A stretch of DNA of 64,000 nt, from assembly GCA_016721845.1 (NCBI GenBank), contig JADKHK010000013.1, positions 1,222,501 to 1,286,500 of the forward strand, written 5' to 3'. Origin of the DNA: Lysobacterales bacterium (GTDB lineage Bacteria > Pseudomonadota > Gammaproteobacteria > Xanthomonadales > Ahniellaceae). The first letter of the stretch is position 1, and each line of letters begins with the position of its first letter. Both the position numbers and the translations under genes were made by a program. This document shows positions 46,250-54,335 of this stretch, in pieces. The notes under the pieces were generated by a model. That model had not been told where the DNA came from, did not search any database, and worked only from the letters and a program-made list of their open reading frames with translations.

Positions 46250-47341
46250 TCAGCGGCTGGGCAGATAGCCGAGCGGATCGACCGGCTTGCCGTTGTGGCG
46301 GACTTCGAAATGCAACATGTCGATGCCGCCGCGCCGGCCCATTTCCGCAATGGGCTGGCCCGCCTTGACCTTGCTGCCCTCCAGCACCAGGCGCTTCTGG
46401 TTGTGGCCATAAGCGCTGAGGAAACCCGGGCTGTGCTGCACGATCACGAGTTCGCCGTAGCCGATCAGGCCATTGCCGGAATACACGACCTGACCGTCCG
46501 CTGCGGCGAGCACGGCCTGTCCCAGGCTGCCGCCGACATCGATGCCCTGCTGGGTCGGGTCGCCTTCGACGAAGCGGCCAATCAGGCGTCCGTCGGCCGG
46601 CCAGCGCCAGCGCACGCCATCACGGGAACGGATCGGCGCCTTCGGATTGACCACGGCACGCGGCGTGGTATCGACCGCAACGGGCGATACCGCCACCGGA
46701 TCGGCCGCCGGCGTGGACACGGGCGCCGGCGTTTCCGCGACGACAATCGCCGATGCGGCCGGCGGCGGACCGGGTTCGACCGGGGTCGGCGCGGTGGCCG
46801 GCAAACCGATTGCCGCAGCCGGCGAATGGGCAGTCGTCGACGCCTCCGTCGCTGGCGCACTGTCATCAACGATCGCGAACGTCTGCGTGTTGCCGGTGTC
46901 GCTGGCCGGGGTGTCCGGTGTCGTCACCGGCTGCATCGGCACGGCCGCGACCTCGACCTGATGTTCGCGCGGACGGCCGGGTGCGACGGGTACGGCCGGC
47001 GGAACCGCGGTCGCAGCCGTCGCCGTCACCCGGGTCGTGCGCGAGGGTGGCGTCAGACGCAGACCCTGGCCCGGATAGATCGTGTGCGGCGGGTTGATGT
47101 TGTTCCAGGCTGCGAGATCGCGGACATCGAGCTTGTTGCGGAACGCGATGCCGTACAGGGTGTCGCCGCGCACGACCGTGTAGTCGGCCGCCTGCGCCGA
47201 TGGCGGTGTCTGCACTCGCGCAGGCCGCGCCGCCGTGCCGGGCGCCGGCGCCGTTTCATGCGTTTCCACCGAAACCCGCGGCTCGAAGCCCGCGCATCCG
47301 GCCAACAACACGGTCAACACAGCGAATCCCTGCAGACGCAT
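46250..47341 (-). CDS. nlpD: NlpD-like lipoprotein, LysM and M23 domains
   Basis: NlpD activates amidase AmiC during cell separation. The 363-residue protein starts at 47341 (MRLQGFAVLTVLLAGCAGFE), seven bases after GGAAGG. The lipobox is LAGC. A LysM domain (YTVVRGDTLYGIAFRN, IYPGQGLRL, about 57-104) and a long Pro/Ala-rich linker precede the M23-like domain (about 240-360). That domain has QQGIDVGGS where active M23 enzymes have a metal-binding His-x3-Asp, so one ligand is missing. SAYGHNQ and LHFEVR are kept. This agrees with an activator rather than a hydrolase. Confidence 0.94.
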   Translation of the reverse strand: MRLQGFAVLTVLLAGCAGFEPRVSVETHETAPAPGTAARPARVQTPPSAQAADYTVVRGDTLYGIAFRNKLDVRDLAAWNNINPPHTIYPGQGLRLTPPSRTTRVTATAATAVPPAVPVAPGRPREHQVEVAAVPMQPVTTPDTPASDTGNTQTFAIVDDSAPATEASTTAHSPAAAIGLPATAPTPVEPGPPPAASAIVVAETPAPVSTPAADPVAVSPVAVDTTPRAVVNPKAPIRSRDGVRWRWPADGRLIGRFVEGDPTQQGIDVGGSLGQAVLAAADGQVVYSGNGLIGYGELVIVQHSPGFLSAYGHNQKRLVLEGSKVKAGQPIAEMGRRGGIDMLHFEVRHNGKPVDPLGYLPSR

Positions 47342-47343
47342 GC

Positions 47344-47931
47344 TCATCCCTTCCACACGAACAACGCGGCCACGCCGGCCAAGAGCAACACCAGCGCCGT
47401 CCAGCCGACCGGTTCGATATATCGATGCAAGGCGCGCTCGGCACGCTCGCCGCCCAGCCGGATCGCTCCGGCCACCAGATACACGCGCTTGCCGCGACCG
47501 ATCACGACGGCGGCAACGAACGGCAGCAGCGGCATCGACACCGCGCCCGCGGCGATCGTGAACAGCTTGAACGGGATCGGCGTGAAGCCGCCGACCAACA
47601 TGATCCAGAAGCCATGCTCGCGCAGCGAATCACGTGCCTGATTGAACGAATCGCCGAAACCGAGTTCGATCAGATGGGGTTCAACCAGACCGATCGCGAA
47701 CAGCCCGAGCGCGTAGCCGATGAAGGCCCCCAGCGTCGATCCGAGCAGACTGAGGCTGGCGTAACGCAGCCAGGCTTTCGGCTGCGCCAGCGTCATCGGT
47801 GCCAGCATCACTTCCGGCGGCACCGGAAAGAAGATGGCCTCGATGAAGCTGATGAACGTCAGCCACAGCGGCGCATGCCGATGCCGCGACCAGCCCAGCG
47901 CCTTCTGATACAGGGGCTGGAAGACCGCCAT
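47344..47931 (-). CDS. YqaA family membrane protein (VTT/SNARE-associated domain)
   Basis: This 195-residue protein has about five hydrophobic segments and the VTT pattern: LTFISFIEAIFFPVPPEVML, LGSTLGAFIGYALGLF and FTPIPFKLFTIAAGAVSM. DedA/VTT proteins are lipid scramblases or flippases in other systems. In E. coli yqaA is not placed here, but its location between pcm and nlpD is common in xanthomonads. Its stop lies two bases before the nlpD ATG, so the two are coupled. Confidence 0.87.
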   Translation of the reverse strand: MAVFQPLYQKALGWSRHRHAPLWLTFISFIEAIFFPVPPEVMLAPMTLAQPKAWLRYASLSLLGSTLGAFIGYALGLFAIGLVEPHLIELGFGDSFNQARDSLREHGFWIMLVGGFTPIPFKLFTIAAGAVSMPLLPFVAAVVIGRGKRVYLVAGAIRLGGERAERALHRYIEPVGWTALVLLLAGVAALFVWKG

Positions 47932-48596
47932 CAGATCCGGCCTCCGAGCAGGGGCACGAAGCTGACCGGCTCCAGCATCGACTCGTGCAGGCCATCGGCG
48001 TCGCGGGTCACGCGCATCAGCTTCTGCTCGCCGCCCTGCGGACCGACTGGTGCGATCAGCACGCCACCGGGCGCGAGCTGCTCGGCCAACAAGGGATCGA
48101 TGTATTCGCCGGCGGCCGTCACGATGATCGCGTCGAACGGCGCCTCTTCCGGCCAGCCGCGACGGCCATCGTCATGGCGAGTGCGAATGTTCTCGATGCC
48201 GATGCTGCGGAAGCGTCGGCGCGCGTTGCGCAGCAGCGATTCGATGCGTTCGACCGAATACACCTGCGGCACCAGATACGACAGCACGGCCGCCTGATAA
48301 CCGGAGCCGGTGCCGATTTCGAGCACCTTGCGCGGATTCGCGGCAACGACGTGCTCGGTCATGCGTGCGACGATGTACGGCTGCGAGATCGTCTGCCCTT
48401 GCCCGATCGGCAACGGCGAATTCTCGTAGGCACGCACTTCCAGACCTTCATCGACGAACAGGTGCCGCGACAGGTTGCGCATCACGTCGAGCACGCGGGG
48501 GTTCTGGATCCCGAGCGTGCGCAACTGTTCGACCATGCGGTCGCGCGCACGTTGCGAGGTCATGCCGAGACCCGCCGGGTCGCGCCGCATCATCAT
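47931..48596 (-). CDS. pcm: Protein-L-isoaspartate O-methyltransferase
   Basis: Pcm repairs isoaspartyl residues in aged proteins. Three consecutive ATG codons are available (48596, 48593, 48590). The first overlaps the surE stop as ATGA and is preferred, giving 221 residues. Recognisable segments are SRHLFVDEGLEVRAYENSPL, PIGQGQTISQPYIVARMTEH, VLEIGTGSGYQAAVLSYLVP (SAM motif) and APFDAIIVTAAGEYIDPLL. It lies between surE and yqaA in the conserved operon. Confidence 0.95.
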   Translation of the reverse strand: MMMRRDPAGLGMTSQRARDRMVEQLRTLGIQNPRVLDVMRNLSRHLFVDEGLEVRAYENSPLPIGQGQTISQPYIVARMTEHVVAANPRKVLEIGTGSGYQAAVLSYLVPQVYSVERIESLLRNARRRFRSIGIENIRTRHDDGRRGWPEEAPFDAIIVTAAGEYIDPLLAEQLAPGGVLIAPVGPQGGEQKLMRVTRDADGLHESMLEPVSFVPLLGGRI

Positions 48597-49372
48597 GCGC
48601 GCTTGGCCCCCAGGGTGTTCGACAAGGCACCGACCCAGGAGGCGACATTTTCCAGCGCGGTGTAGCGCGTCAGATCGACCTGCAACGGCGTGATCGAAAT
48701 GAAACCGCGACGCACCGCATCGAAATCGGTACCGGGACCGGCGTCCTGCTCCGGACCTGCCGGGCCGATCCACCAGATGTCGCGCCCGCGCGGGTCGTTG
48801 GCGCGCACGCAGGGTTCGGCACGATGGCGATGACCCAGTCGCGTGACTTCGAAGCCGGCGATCTCGTCCCAGGGCCGGTCCGGCACGTTGACGTTGAGAA
48901 TCGTGTCGGCCGGCAACGGATCGGCGACCAGTTTCTTGACGATCGCCAGGGCCGCGCGCGCGGCCGTGGCGTAATGCTTCGGATCATGGTCGCGCGAGGC
49001 CAGCGACACCGCGACCGCGGGATGGCCGAGGAATCGGCCCTCCATCGCTGCCGCGACCGTGCCGGAATACAGCACGTCGTCGCCCATGTTGGCCGAGGTG
49101 TTGATGCCGGACACGACGATGTCGGGTTCGTCCTCAAGCATTCCGCACAGGGCGAGATGCACGCAGTCGGTCGGCGTGCCCGCAACGCGGTAGCGGCCGG
49201 ATTCGAGCTCGATCACGCGGATCGGGCCATCGAGGGTCAGCGAATTGCTGGCGCCGCTGCGGTCGCGGTCGGGCGCGACCACGGTGACCTTGCCGAGCGC
49301 ACGCATGGCATCGGCGAGGATGCGGATACCGGGCGCGTCGACGCCGTCATCATTACTAACCAGGACATGCAT
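48593..49372 (-). CDS. surE: 5'/3'-nucleotidase SurE
   Basis: SurE hydrolyses nucleoside monophosphates and supports stationary-phase survival. The 259-residue protein starts at 49372 (MHVLVSNDDGVDAPGIRILA), with the N-terminal Asp-Asp metal pair. VAPDRDRSGASNSLTL and DIVVSGINTSANMGDDVLYSGT follow, both family signatures, as does DPRGRDIWWIGPAG. GGAAG lies nine bases upstream. The gene heads the surE-pcm-yqaA-nlpD-rpoS block. Confidence 0.95.
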   Translation of the reverse strand: MHVLVSNDDGVDAPGIRILADAMRALGKVTVVAPDRDRSGASNSLTLDGPIRVIELESGRYRVAGTPTDCVHLALCGMLEDEPDIVVSGINTSANMGDDVLYSGTVAAAMEGRFLGHPAVAVSLASRDHDPKHYATAARAALAIVKKLVADPLPADTILNVNVPDRPWDEIAGFEVTRLGHRHRAEPCVRANDPRGRDIWWIGPAGPEQDAGPGTDFDAVRRGFISITPLQVDLTRYTALENVASWVGALSNTLGAKRA

Positions 49373-49481
49373 GTTCGGGAGCTTCCGGAAAACGGCCAAT
49401 GATAGCCGAGCCGCCATTGCACCGACGCGCCGCAGGCACCAGTTCTGCTACAACCGGTTCAATCGCCATTGATCCCGCCCG

Positions 49482-50060
49482 ATGTCCAAGCAACGTCCCG
49501 ACCCGCGTTCAGCGCCCGCCAGACCGCCCCCGGTCGCCGAGGAGGACCGTGCCCTGTTCCTGGACGCGATCGGCGCAGTGCGCCGCATCGAGACCGACCG
49601 CCTCGATGCGCGCGCACCGGGTCCGAAGCCGGAACCGGTGCAATCGCGACGCGACGATGCGCGCGTGATCGAGGAGCTGCTGCGACCGCTGCCGAGTTCG
49701 CTCGACCCGGACGCGGCCGAACCCTTGCGTTATCTCAAGAACGGCATCGCGCCGCGCGTGCTGCTCAAGCTCGGACGCGGCCAGTACAGCGTGCGCGACG
49801 AACTGGACCTGCACCAGATGACGGCAGTCGTCGCCAAGGACGCGATCTCGCGCTTTCTCGCCGAGTGCAAGTCGCGCGACTTCCTGTGCGTGAAGATCAT
49901 CCACGGCAAGGGCCTGCGCTCGAAGCACGACGGCCCTGTCCTGAAAGCCCTGACCGACCGTCTGCTGCGCCAACGCGGCGACGTACTCGCCTTCCGTTCG
50001 GCACGCTGGAACGACGGTGGCAGCGGTGCGGTGATCGTGTTGCTGAAGGGCAATCGCTGA
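49482..50060 (+). CDS. Smr-domain protein
   Basis: This 192-residue protein has a disordered Pro/Arg-rich N-terminus and a linker (RVIEELLRPLPSSLDPDAAE). The C-terminal Smr domain (about 105-190) contains LDLHQMTAVVAKDAISRFL, VKIIHGKGLRSKHDGPVLK and ARWNDGGSGAVIVLL. Smr domains of the small type have DNA-nicking or RNA-cleaving activity in tested cases; E. coli SmrB rescues collided ribosomes. It is transcribed away from surE over a 109-bp gap. Confidence 0.9.
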   Translation: MSKQRPDPRSAPARPPPVAEEDRALFLDAIGAVRRIETDRLDARAPGPKPEPVQSRRDDARVIEELLRPLPSSLDPDAAEPLRYLKNGIAPRVLLKLGRGQYSVRDELDLHQMTAVVAKDAISRFLAECKSRDFLCVKIIHGKGLRSKHDGPVLKALTDRLLRQRGDVLAFRSARWNDGGSGAVIVLLKGNR

Positions 50061-50108
50061 GCGCCACCACGGACGCGCTGTGGTAGTTTTTCCGGCACGG
50101 GAGTCGCC

Positions 50109-50294
50109 ATGAAAGCCAAGCCCAAAGCCAAAGCCAAACGCATCGTCGTCAGCGCATCGGAACTGCGAAAGCTCGACGCAGCAGCGCGCAAGCGCGACCT
50201 TCGCGCGATGGCGGAGCATCCCGATTCGCCGGTACCGCTGTTTCTGGAAGCCAAGGCGCCCGGCGTACGTATCAAATGGCACGGGCGGATCTGA
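50109..50294 (+). CDS. Small basic protein paired with a nucleotidyltransferase-like gene
   Basis: This 61-residue protein (MKAKPKAKAKRIVVSASELR) has a Lys-rich start, a charged helix (KLDAAARKRDLRAMAEHPDS) and a C-terminal PGVRIKWHGRI. No known domain is recognised. It overlaps the next gene by 19 bp, so the two are translationally coupled. The arrangement of a small first gene and a larger catalytic-looking second gene recalls toxin-antitoxin pairs. This is inference from layout only. Confidence 0.65.
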   Translation: MKAKPKAKAKRIVVSASELRKLDAAARKRDLRAMAEHPDSPVPLFLEAKAPGVRIKWHGRI

Positions 50295-51094
50295 AGCCAC
50301 TTAACCGTAGCGAGCGCTCGGAGATCATCGCGGCCGGGCCCAAAGGCATACTTGTCGGCGGCATGGCGCTGGCATTCTGGGCAGACGAATTCAGTGTTCT
50401 TCCTTCCGGATTGCTGGAAGCTGGAATTACCTTCGATGTCGATTTTCTCGGAACCCGCAAAGAGGCGGAGACAACGGCCAACCAGCTTGCTGGATTGATG
50501 CCGGGCCGAGTGGAAATTCTGCTTCCGGACATCGATCGTCAGACGGCGAATTCGGCGAAGATTCTCGTCCAGACGTTTCATGATCGCACCACTGCATTGG
50601 AGATCGATTACGTGTCCGGTCTCTTCGGTTTTACCCCAGAAGCCGAGCAGCGGCTAAGAATGCGCGCCTTTTCCGTCGAGACATCACGCGGCAGCGTCAA
50701 AGTAATGCATCCGATCGACTGCCTGATCAGTCGCGTGATGAATCTGGATGGCCTGCCCAGCAAGCAGAATCCTGCCGGCGTCGCTCAATGCCGACTCGCC
50801 GTCACGGTGACGCGAGCGTTCATCCATCGAGCGTGTGGTGATCCGTCGAGACAGGTGATGAAAACTGCCTTGAAAGCAGCAGAAGTAGTTGCGGAACTCG
50901 CAATGCTTGCGCCAGCGAGAAGAATCGCCAACGAGTACGGCATCGACTTGCTCGAAGCAATTCCTGCCGATGCGATTCGTTCGGAACAGTTCCAATTGCA
51001 GCGCTGGCCGCAGATCCAGCAAGCCGTCGCCGAAGGCATCGAGAAACTGAAGCGCCAGCGCGAACGGCGGCGCAAGCGTGCGAAGACGGGCTGA
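50276..51094 (+). CDS. Nucleotidyltransferase-like protein (AbiEii/MNT-type fold suspected)
   Basis: This 272-residue protein shows LVGGMALAFWADEF, then FDVDFLG and LEIDYVSGLFG. A GG motif followed by a DxD pair and a third acid is the nucleotidyltransferase-fold pattern seen in AbiEii and MNT-like toxins. The C-terminal half is helical and ends very basic (KLKRQRERRRKRAKTG). Its DNA has a more AT-rich codon use than its neighbours, suggesting transfer. It overlaps the 61-residue upstream gene. Possible roles are a toxin that modifies tRNA or proteins, or a resistance-type nucleotidyltransferase. Confidence 0.62.
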   Translation: MARADLKPLNRSERSEIIAAGPKGILVGGMALAFWADEFSVLPSGLLEAGITFDVDFLGTRKEAETTANQLAGLMPGRVEILLPDIDRQTANSAKILVQTFHDRTTALEIDYVSGLFGFTPEAEQRLRMRAFSVETSRGSVKVMHPIDCLISRVMNLDGLPSKQNPAGVAQCRLAVTVTRAFIHRACGDPSRQVMKTALKAAEVVAELAMLAPARRIANEYGIDLLEAIPADAIRSEQFQLQRWPQIQQAVAEGIEKLKRQRERRRKRAKTG

Positions 51095-51108
51095 TCCGCA
51101 AACGACAA

Positions 51109-51127
51109 CGCCCGCACGGGGCGGGCG
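51109..51127. terminator. Hairpin between the nucleotidyltransferase-like gene and ComEA-like copy 3
   Basis: A 7-bp stem CGCCCGC / GCGGGCG with a 5-base loop lies in the 56 bp between two convergent genes. It matches in core sequence the hairpin downstream of ComEA-like copy 1. Confidence 0.6.
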
Positions 51128-51150
51128 CGTCGTCGCGGATATCGCGAGTA

Positions 51151-51435
51151 TCAGGGCTGTGGCTTGCGTGCCGGTGCGGCGACCGTCATCTGGTCGCGGT
51201 TCTTGGAGACGGTCTTGTCGCCGATGCCCTTCACGTTCGCGAGCTCGTCGACCGACTTGAAGCCGCCGTGTTCGCTGCGATAGGCGACGATGGCCTCGGC
51301 CTTGGCGGCGCCGACGCCGTTCAGCGTTTCCAGTTCCGCGGCGCTGGCGGTATTGAGGTTGATCTGCGCGGCGAAGGCGGCGAGAGAGGCCAGCGACAGC
51401 GACAGGCCGAGGACAAGGGACTTGATCAGGTTCAT
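51151..51435 (-). CDS. ComEA-like secreted helix-hairpin-helix protein (copy 3 of 3)
   Basis: This 94-residue protein starts at 51435 (signal peptide MNLIKSLVLGLSLSLASLAA). The helix-hairpin-helix is INLNTASAAELETLNGVGAA, AEAIVAYRSEHGGFKSVDEL and VKGIGDKTVSKNRD. It is very close to copy 1 (13934-14200) through the signal peptide and domain. It differs in a C-terminal extension VAAPARKPQP. The same downstream hairpin and upstream motif suggest duplication of a whole transcription unit. Confidence 0.87.
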   Translation of the reverse strand: MNLIKSLVLGLSLSLASLAAFAAQINLNTASAAELETLNGVGAAKAEAIVAYRSEHGGFKSVDELANVKGIGDKTVSKNRDQMTVAAPARKPQP

Positions 51436-51469
51436 GGCGTGGATTCCTTTTGAATGGTTGAAGGTCGTG

Positions 51470-51499
51470 CCGGTGTGCTCACCGGACGGACACCATTCT
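51470..51499 (-). promoter_or_regulatory. Conserved upstream element of ComEA-like copy 3
   Basis: CTCACCGGA at 51478-51486 and CATTCT at 51494-51499 have the same 16-base offset as in the other copies. The hairpin CCGGTG-N4-CACCGG (51470-51485) is identical to that of copy 1 and starts 35 bases before the ATG. Confidence 0.55.
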
Positions 51500-51587
51500 G
51501 CGGATCTCGCCCTTGCCCTTCCTGCGTGCGGATCGGAACGCGGGCTGCGTGTTCCGAGCGACATCGACTAGGAGATTTCCGAGACGC

Positions 51588-52973
51588 TCAACGGGGCGGC
51601 AGCATGCCGCCCGGACCACCCATGCCGCCCTGCCCCATCATGCCTTTCATGTTGCGCATCAGGCCCTTGAGCCCGCCGCCGGAGAGCTTCGACATCATCT
51701 TCTCCATCTGCTGATACTGCTTGAGCACGCGGTTCACATCGGCCGGCTGGGTGCCCGAACCACGTGCCACGCGCGCCTTGCGCGAACCATTCAGCAGATC
51801 GGGATGACGGCGTTCCTTCTTGGTCATCGATCCGATGATGGCGATCATGCGGTCGACGTCCTTGTTGTTGACCTTGTCCTTCAGGTTCTGCGGGATCTGG
51901 CCCATGCCCGGCAACTTGTCGATCAACCCGGTCAAGCCACCCATGTTCTGCATCTGCAGCATCTGGTCGCGCATGTCGTTGAGGTCGAACTTCTTGCCCT
52001 TCATCACCTTTTCGGCGAGTTTCTGGGCTTTCTCCTGATCGACCTTGCGCTCGACTTCCTCGACCAGACTGAGCACATCGCCCATGTCGAGGATGCGCGA
52101 CGCGGCGCGATCCGGATGGAAGGGTTCGAGCGCGTCGGGTTTCTCGCCGGCACCGACGAACTTGATCGGGCGACCGGTGATGTAGCGCACCGACAGCGCC
52201 GCGCCACCGCGGGCATCGCCGTCAGTCTTGGTCAGGATGACGCCGGTCAGCGGCAACGCGGCGGCAAAGGCCTTGGCGGTGTTGGCGGCATCCTGGCCGG
52301 TCATCGAGTCGACCACGAACAGGGTTTCGATCGGCTTGGCGGCCTCGTGCACCGCGGCGATTTCTTCCATCATCGCGCCATCGATCGCGAGACGACCGGC
52401 CGAGTCGATGATCAGCACGTCGGCGAAACTCTTGCGCGCATCGTCGAGCGCGCGGTTTACGATCGTGACTGCGGCCTCGCCGGGTTCGCTGGGATGGAAC
52501 AAGGCATCGACCTGTCCAGCCAGTGTCTTCAACTGGTCGATCGCGGCCGGACGATAGACGTCGCAGCTCACGACCATGACTTTCTTCTTCTTGCGCTCAC
52601 GCAGGTGTTTCGCGAGCTTGGCGACGGTGGTGGTCTTGCCCGCGCCCTGCAGGCCGGCCATCAGGATCACCGCCGGTGCCGGGCAATTCAGGTTCAGCTC
52701 GCTGTTCTGGCTGCCCATCACCGCGGTCAGTTCCTGCTGCACCACTTTCACCAGGGCCTGGCCCGGCGACAGGCTTTTCAGCACATCCTGGCCGACGGCG
52801 CGCTGCTTGATGCGTTCGACCAGCGCCGATACCACTGGCAATGCGACATCGGCCTCGAGCAGGGCGATGCGCACGTCGCGCATCGCCTCGCGGATGTTCT
52901 CCTCGGTCAGGCGCGCGCGACCGCGCAGCTTCTGGATGGTCGAGGACAGGCGATTGCTCAGGGATTCGAACAT
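51588..52973 (-). CDS. ffh: Signal recognition particle protein Ffh
   Basis: Ffh with 4.5S RNA targets nascent inner-membrane proteins to FtsY. The 461-residue protein starts at 52973 (MFESLSNRLSSTIQKLRGRA). It contains the N domain, the G domain (GLQGAGKTT near residue 105, DVYRPAAIDQL, DSAGRL, TKTDGDARGGAAL) and a Met-rich M domain (MLQMQNMGGLTGLIDKLPGM, MEKMMSKLSGG, ending GGMLPPR). The 4.5S RNA gene is not in this window. The divergent CcsA-like gene is a common neighbour in gammaproteobacteria. Confidence 0.98.
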   Translation of the reverse strand: MFESLSNRLSSTIQKLRGRARLTEENIREAMRDVRIALLEADVALPVVSALVERIKQRAVGQDVLKSLSPGQALVKVVQQELTAVMGSQNSELNLNCPAPAVILMAGLQGAGKTTTVAKLAKHLRERKKKKVMVVSCDVYRPAAIDQLKTLAGQVDALFHPSEPGEAAVTIVNRALDDARKSFADVLIIDSAGRLAIDGAMMEEIAAVHEAAKPIETLFVVDSMTGQDAANTAKAFAAALPLTGVILTKTDGDARGGAALSVRYITGRPIKFVGAGEKPDALEPFHPDRAASRILDMGDVLSLVEEVERKVDQEKAQKLAEKVMKGKKFDLNDMRDQMLQMQNMGGLTGLIDKLPGMGQIPQNLKDKVNNKDVDRMIAIIGSMTKKERRHPDLLNGSRKARVARGSGTQPADVNRVLKQYQQMEKMMSKLSGGGLKGLMRNMKGMMGQGGMGGPGGMLPPR

Positions 52974-53063
52974 GACGGAACCAGCGGAAAAACGGGCGCG
53001 GAGTATAGCCGCAGCAGACAGCGGCCACTCCCGCCCTGCGGCCGCCCATGCCAAACTGAGCGG

Positions 53064-53858
53064 ATGACACTCGCGCTCGCCCTGTTTGCCGCTCTGCTCT
53101 ACGCGCTTGGCGCCGCGGCCGCATTGGCGCCTGCCGCCCGGCCCGAACGCCTGCGCTGGGTCGGCCTGTTCGGCTGGGGTGCCTGGATGGCGCACGCCAC
53201 GATCCTGGGCTGGCGAGCCAACCACCATGGCGTCGACTTGCAGTTCTTCAGCGCCCTGTCACTGGTCGCCGCGGCCTGCGTGCTGGCGCTGCTGGTCTTG
53301 ATGCGCTGGCAGCGCCTGCAGCGACTCGCGGCGGTCGTGTTCCCGATCGCCGTCGTGGCCGTCATTTCGGCCGCCCTGTTCGATCGTGCCGCGACGGGCA
53401 ACGAGATCGATGACTGGCGCATTGCGGCACATGCCCTGCTCGCCCTGCTCGCCTTCGCCACGCTCGCGATCGCGGCGGTGGTCGCGATCCAGCTCGGCGT
53501 CCAGGACCACGCATTGCGCACGCACCGGCTATCGCGCTGGTTTTCGGGTGCGCCGCCCCTCGTCCAGGTCGAACAGCTGCTGTTCCAGCTGATCGGCGCC
53601 GGGTTCCTGCTGCTGACCCTGGCCCTGGTCACCGGCGTGCTGTTTGTCGAGGACCTGATGGCCCAGCATCTCGCGCACAAGACCGTGCTCTCGGCGCTGG
53701 CCTGGGCGGTGTTCGGCGTGTTGCTGTTCGGGCGCATGCGCTTCGGCTGGCGCGGTCGGCGCGCGGTACGTTTCGTGCTCAGCGGGATCGTGTTGCTGGT
53801 GCTCGCCTATTTCGGATCGAAGTTCGTGCTGGAACTGGTCTTGCAGCGCCAAGGCTAG
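53064..53858 (+). CDS. CcsA/YpjD-family cytochrome c assembly-like membrane protein
   Basis: This 264-residue protein starts at 53064 (MTLALALFAALLYALGAAAA). It has eight predicted helices. It matches the CcsA/YpjD type found next to ffh in gammaproteobacteria: WGAWMAHATILGWRANHHGV, DWRIAAHALLALLAFATLAI and KTVLSALAWAVFGVLLFGRM. The two conserved His in membrane segments suggest heme handling. A role in cytochrome c maturation is inferred by family and not proven for this subgroup. Confidence 0.85.
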   Translation: MTLALALFAALLYALGAAAALAPAARPERLRWVGLFGWGAWMAHATILGWRANHHGVDLQFFSALSLVAAACVLALLVLMRWQRLQRLAAVVFPIAVVAVISAALFDRAATGNEIDDWRIAAHALLALLAFATLAIAAVVAIQLGVQDHALRTHRLSRWFSGAPPLVQVEQLLFQLIGAGFLLLTLALVTGVLFVEDLMAQHLAHKTVLSALAWAVFGVLLFGRMRFGWRGRRAVRFVLSGIVLLVLAYFGSKFVLELVLQRQG

Positions 53859-53939
53859 GCAGAAATTCCGCGACGGCGCGCACACTTCGGCAAACTTCCT
53901 GAGCTAGACTCTCGCCTCGTTTCCGTCACGATCGAGCGC

Positions 53940-54305
53940 ATGTCGAATCCTTCCGGGTCAGAACGTCGTCGCTTCCACCGCTTCCGGTTCGAGGGCAGCG
54001 TCAAGCTGTATTCGGACCGCGCGATGTGGGACGCCGAACTGATCGATATCTCGCTCAAGGGCGCCTTGACCACACGCCCGGCCGACTGGTCGGCCAAACC
54101 GAATTCGATGCATCGCATCGAACTGCGCCTGGGTGACGGCCTCAAGATCAGCATGGGTGCAAGTTCGGCCCATGCGACCGAAGACAGCATCGGCTTCCGC
54201 TGGGAAAAAATCGACCTCGACAGTTTCACCCAATTGAAGCGCCTGATCGAGTTGAATCTGGGCGATCCCGAGCGCCTCAATGCGGAGCTGTCGGCGCTCG
54301 GTTAG
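53940..54305 (+). CDS. PilZ-domain protein
   Basis: This 121-residue protein begins MSNPSGSERRRFHRFRFEGS. The RRRFHRF fits the RxxxR c-di-GMP motif, and the second block DISLKGALTT fits the D/N-x-S-x-x-G motif. The remaining strands end with a helical tail (FTQLKRLIELNLGDPERLNA). The binding motifs are intact, so c-di-GMP binding is likely. Targets are unknown; it is a stand-alone gene between the CcsA-like and glutathione peroxidase genes. Confidence 0.88.
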   Translation: MSNPSGSERRRFHRFRFEGSVKLYSDRAMWDAELIDISLKGALTTRPADWSAKPNSMHRIELRLGDGLKISMGASSAHATEDSIGFRWEKIDLDSFTQLKRLIELNLGDPERLNAELSALG

Positions 54306-54312
54306 GCGAGAT

Positions 54313-54329
54313 AGCGGCCGGAAGCCGCT
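54313..54329. terminator. Hairpin between pilZ-like and glutathione peroxidase genes
   Basis: A 6-bp stem AGCGGC / GCCGCT with a 5-base loop occupies the 30-bp gap between two convergent genes. It is likely bidirectional but weak. Confidence 0.5.
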
Positions 54330-54335
54330 CTCACG

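Noticed and set aside
50276..51094. Direct annotation as AbiEii toxin
   Set aside because: Only the GG/DxD/D pattern fits; the partner gene is not AbiEi-like, so a firm AbiE label would be unsupported.
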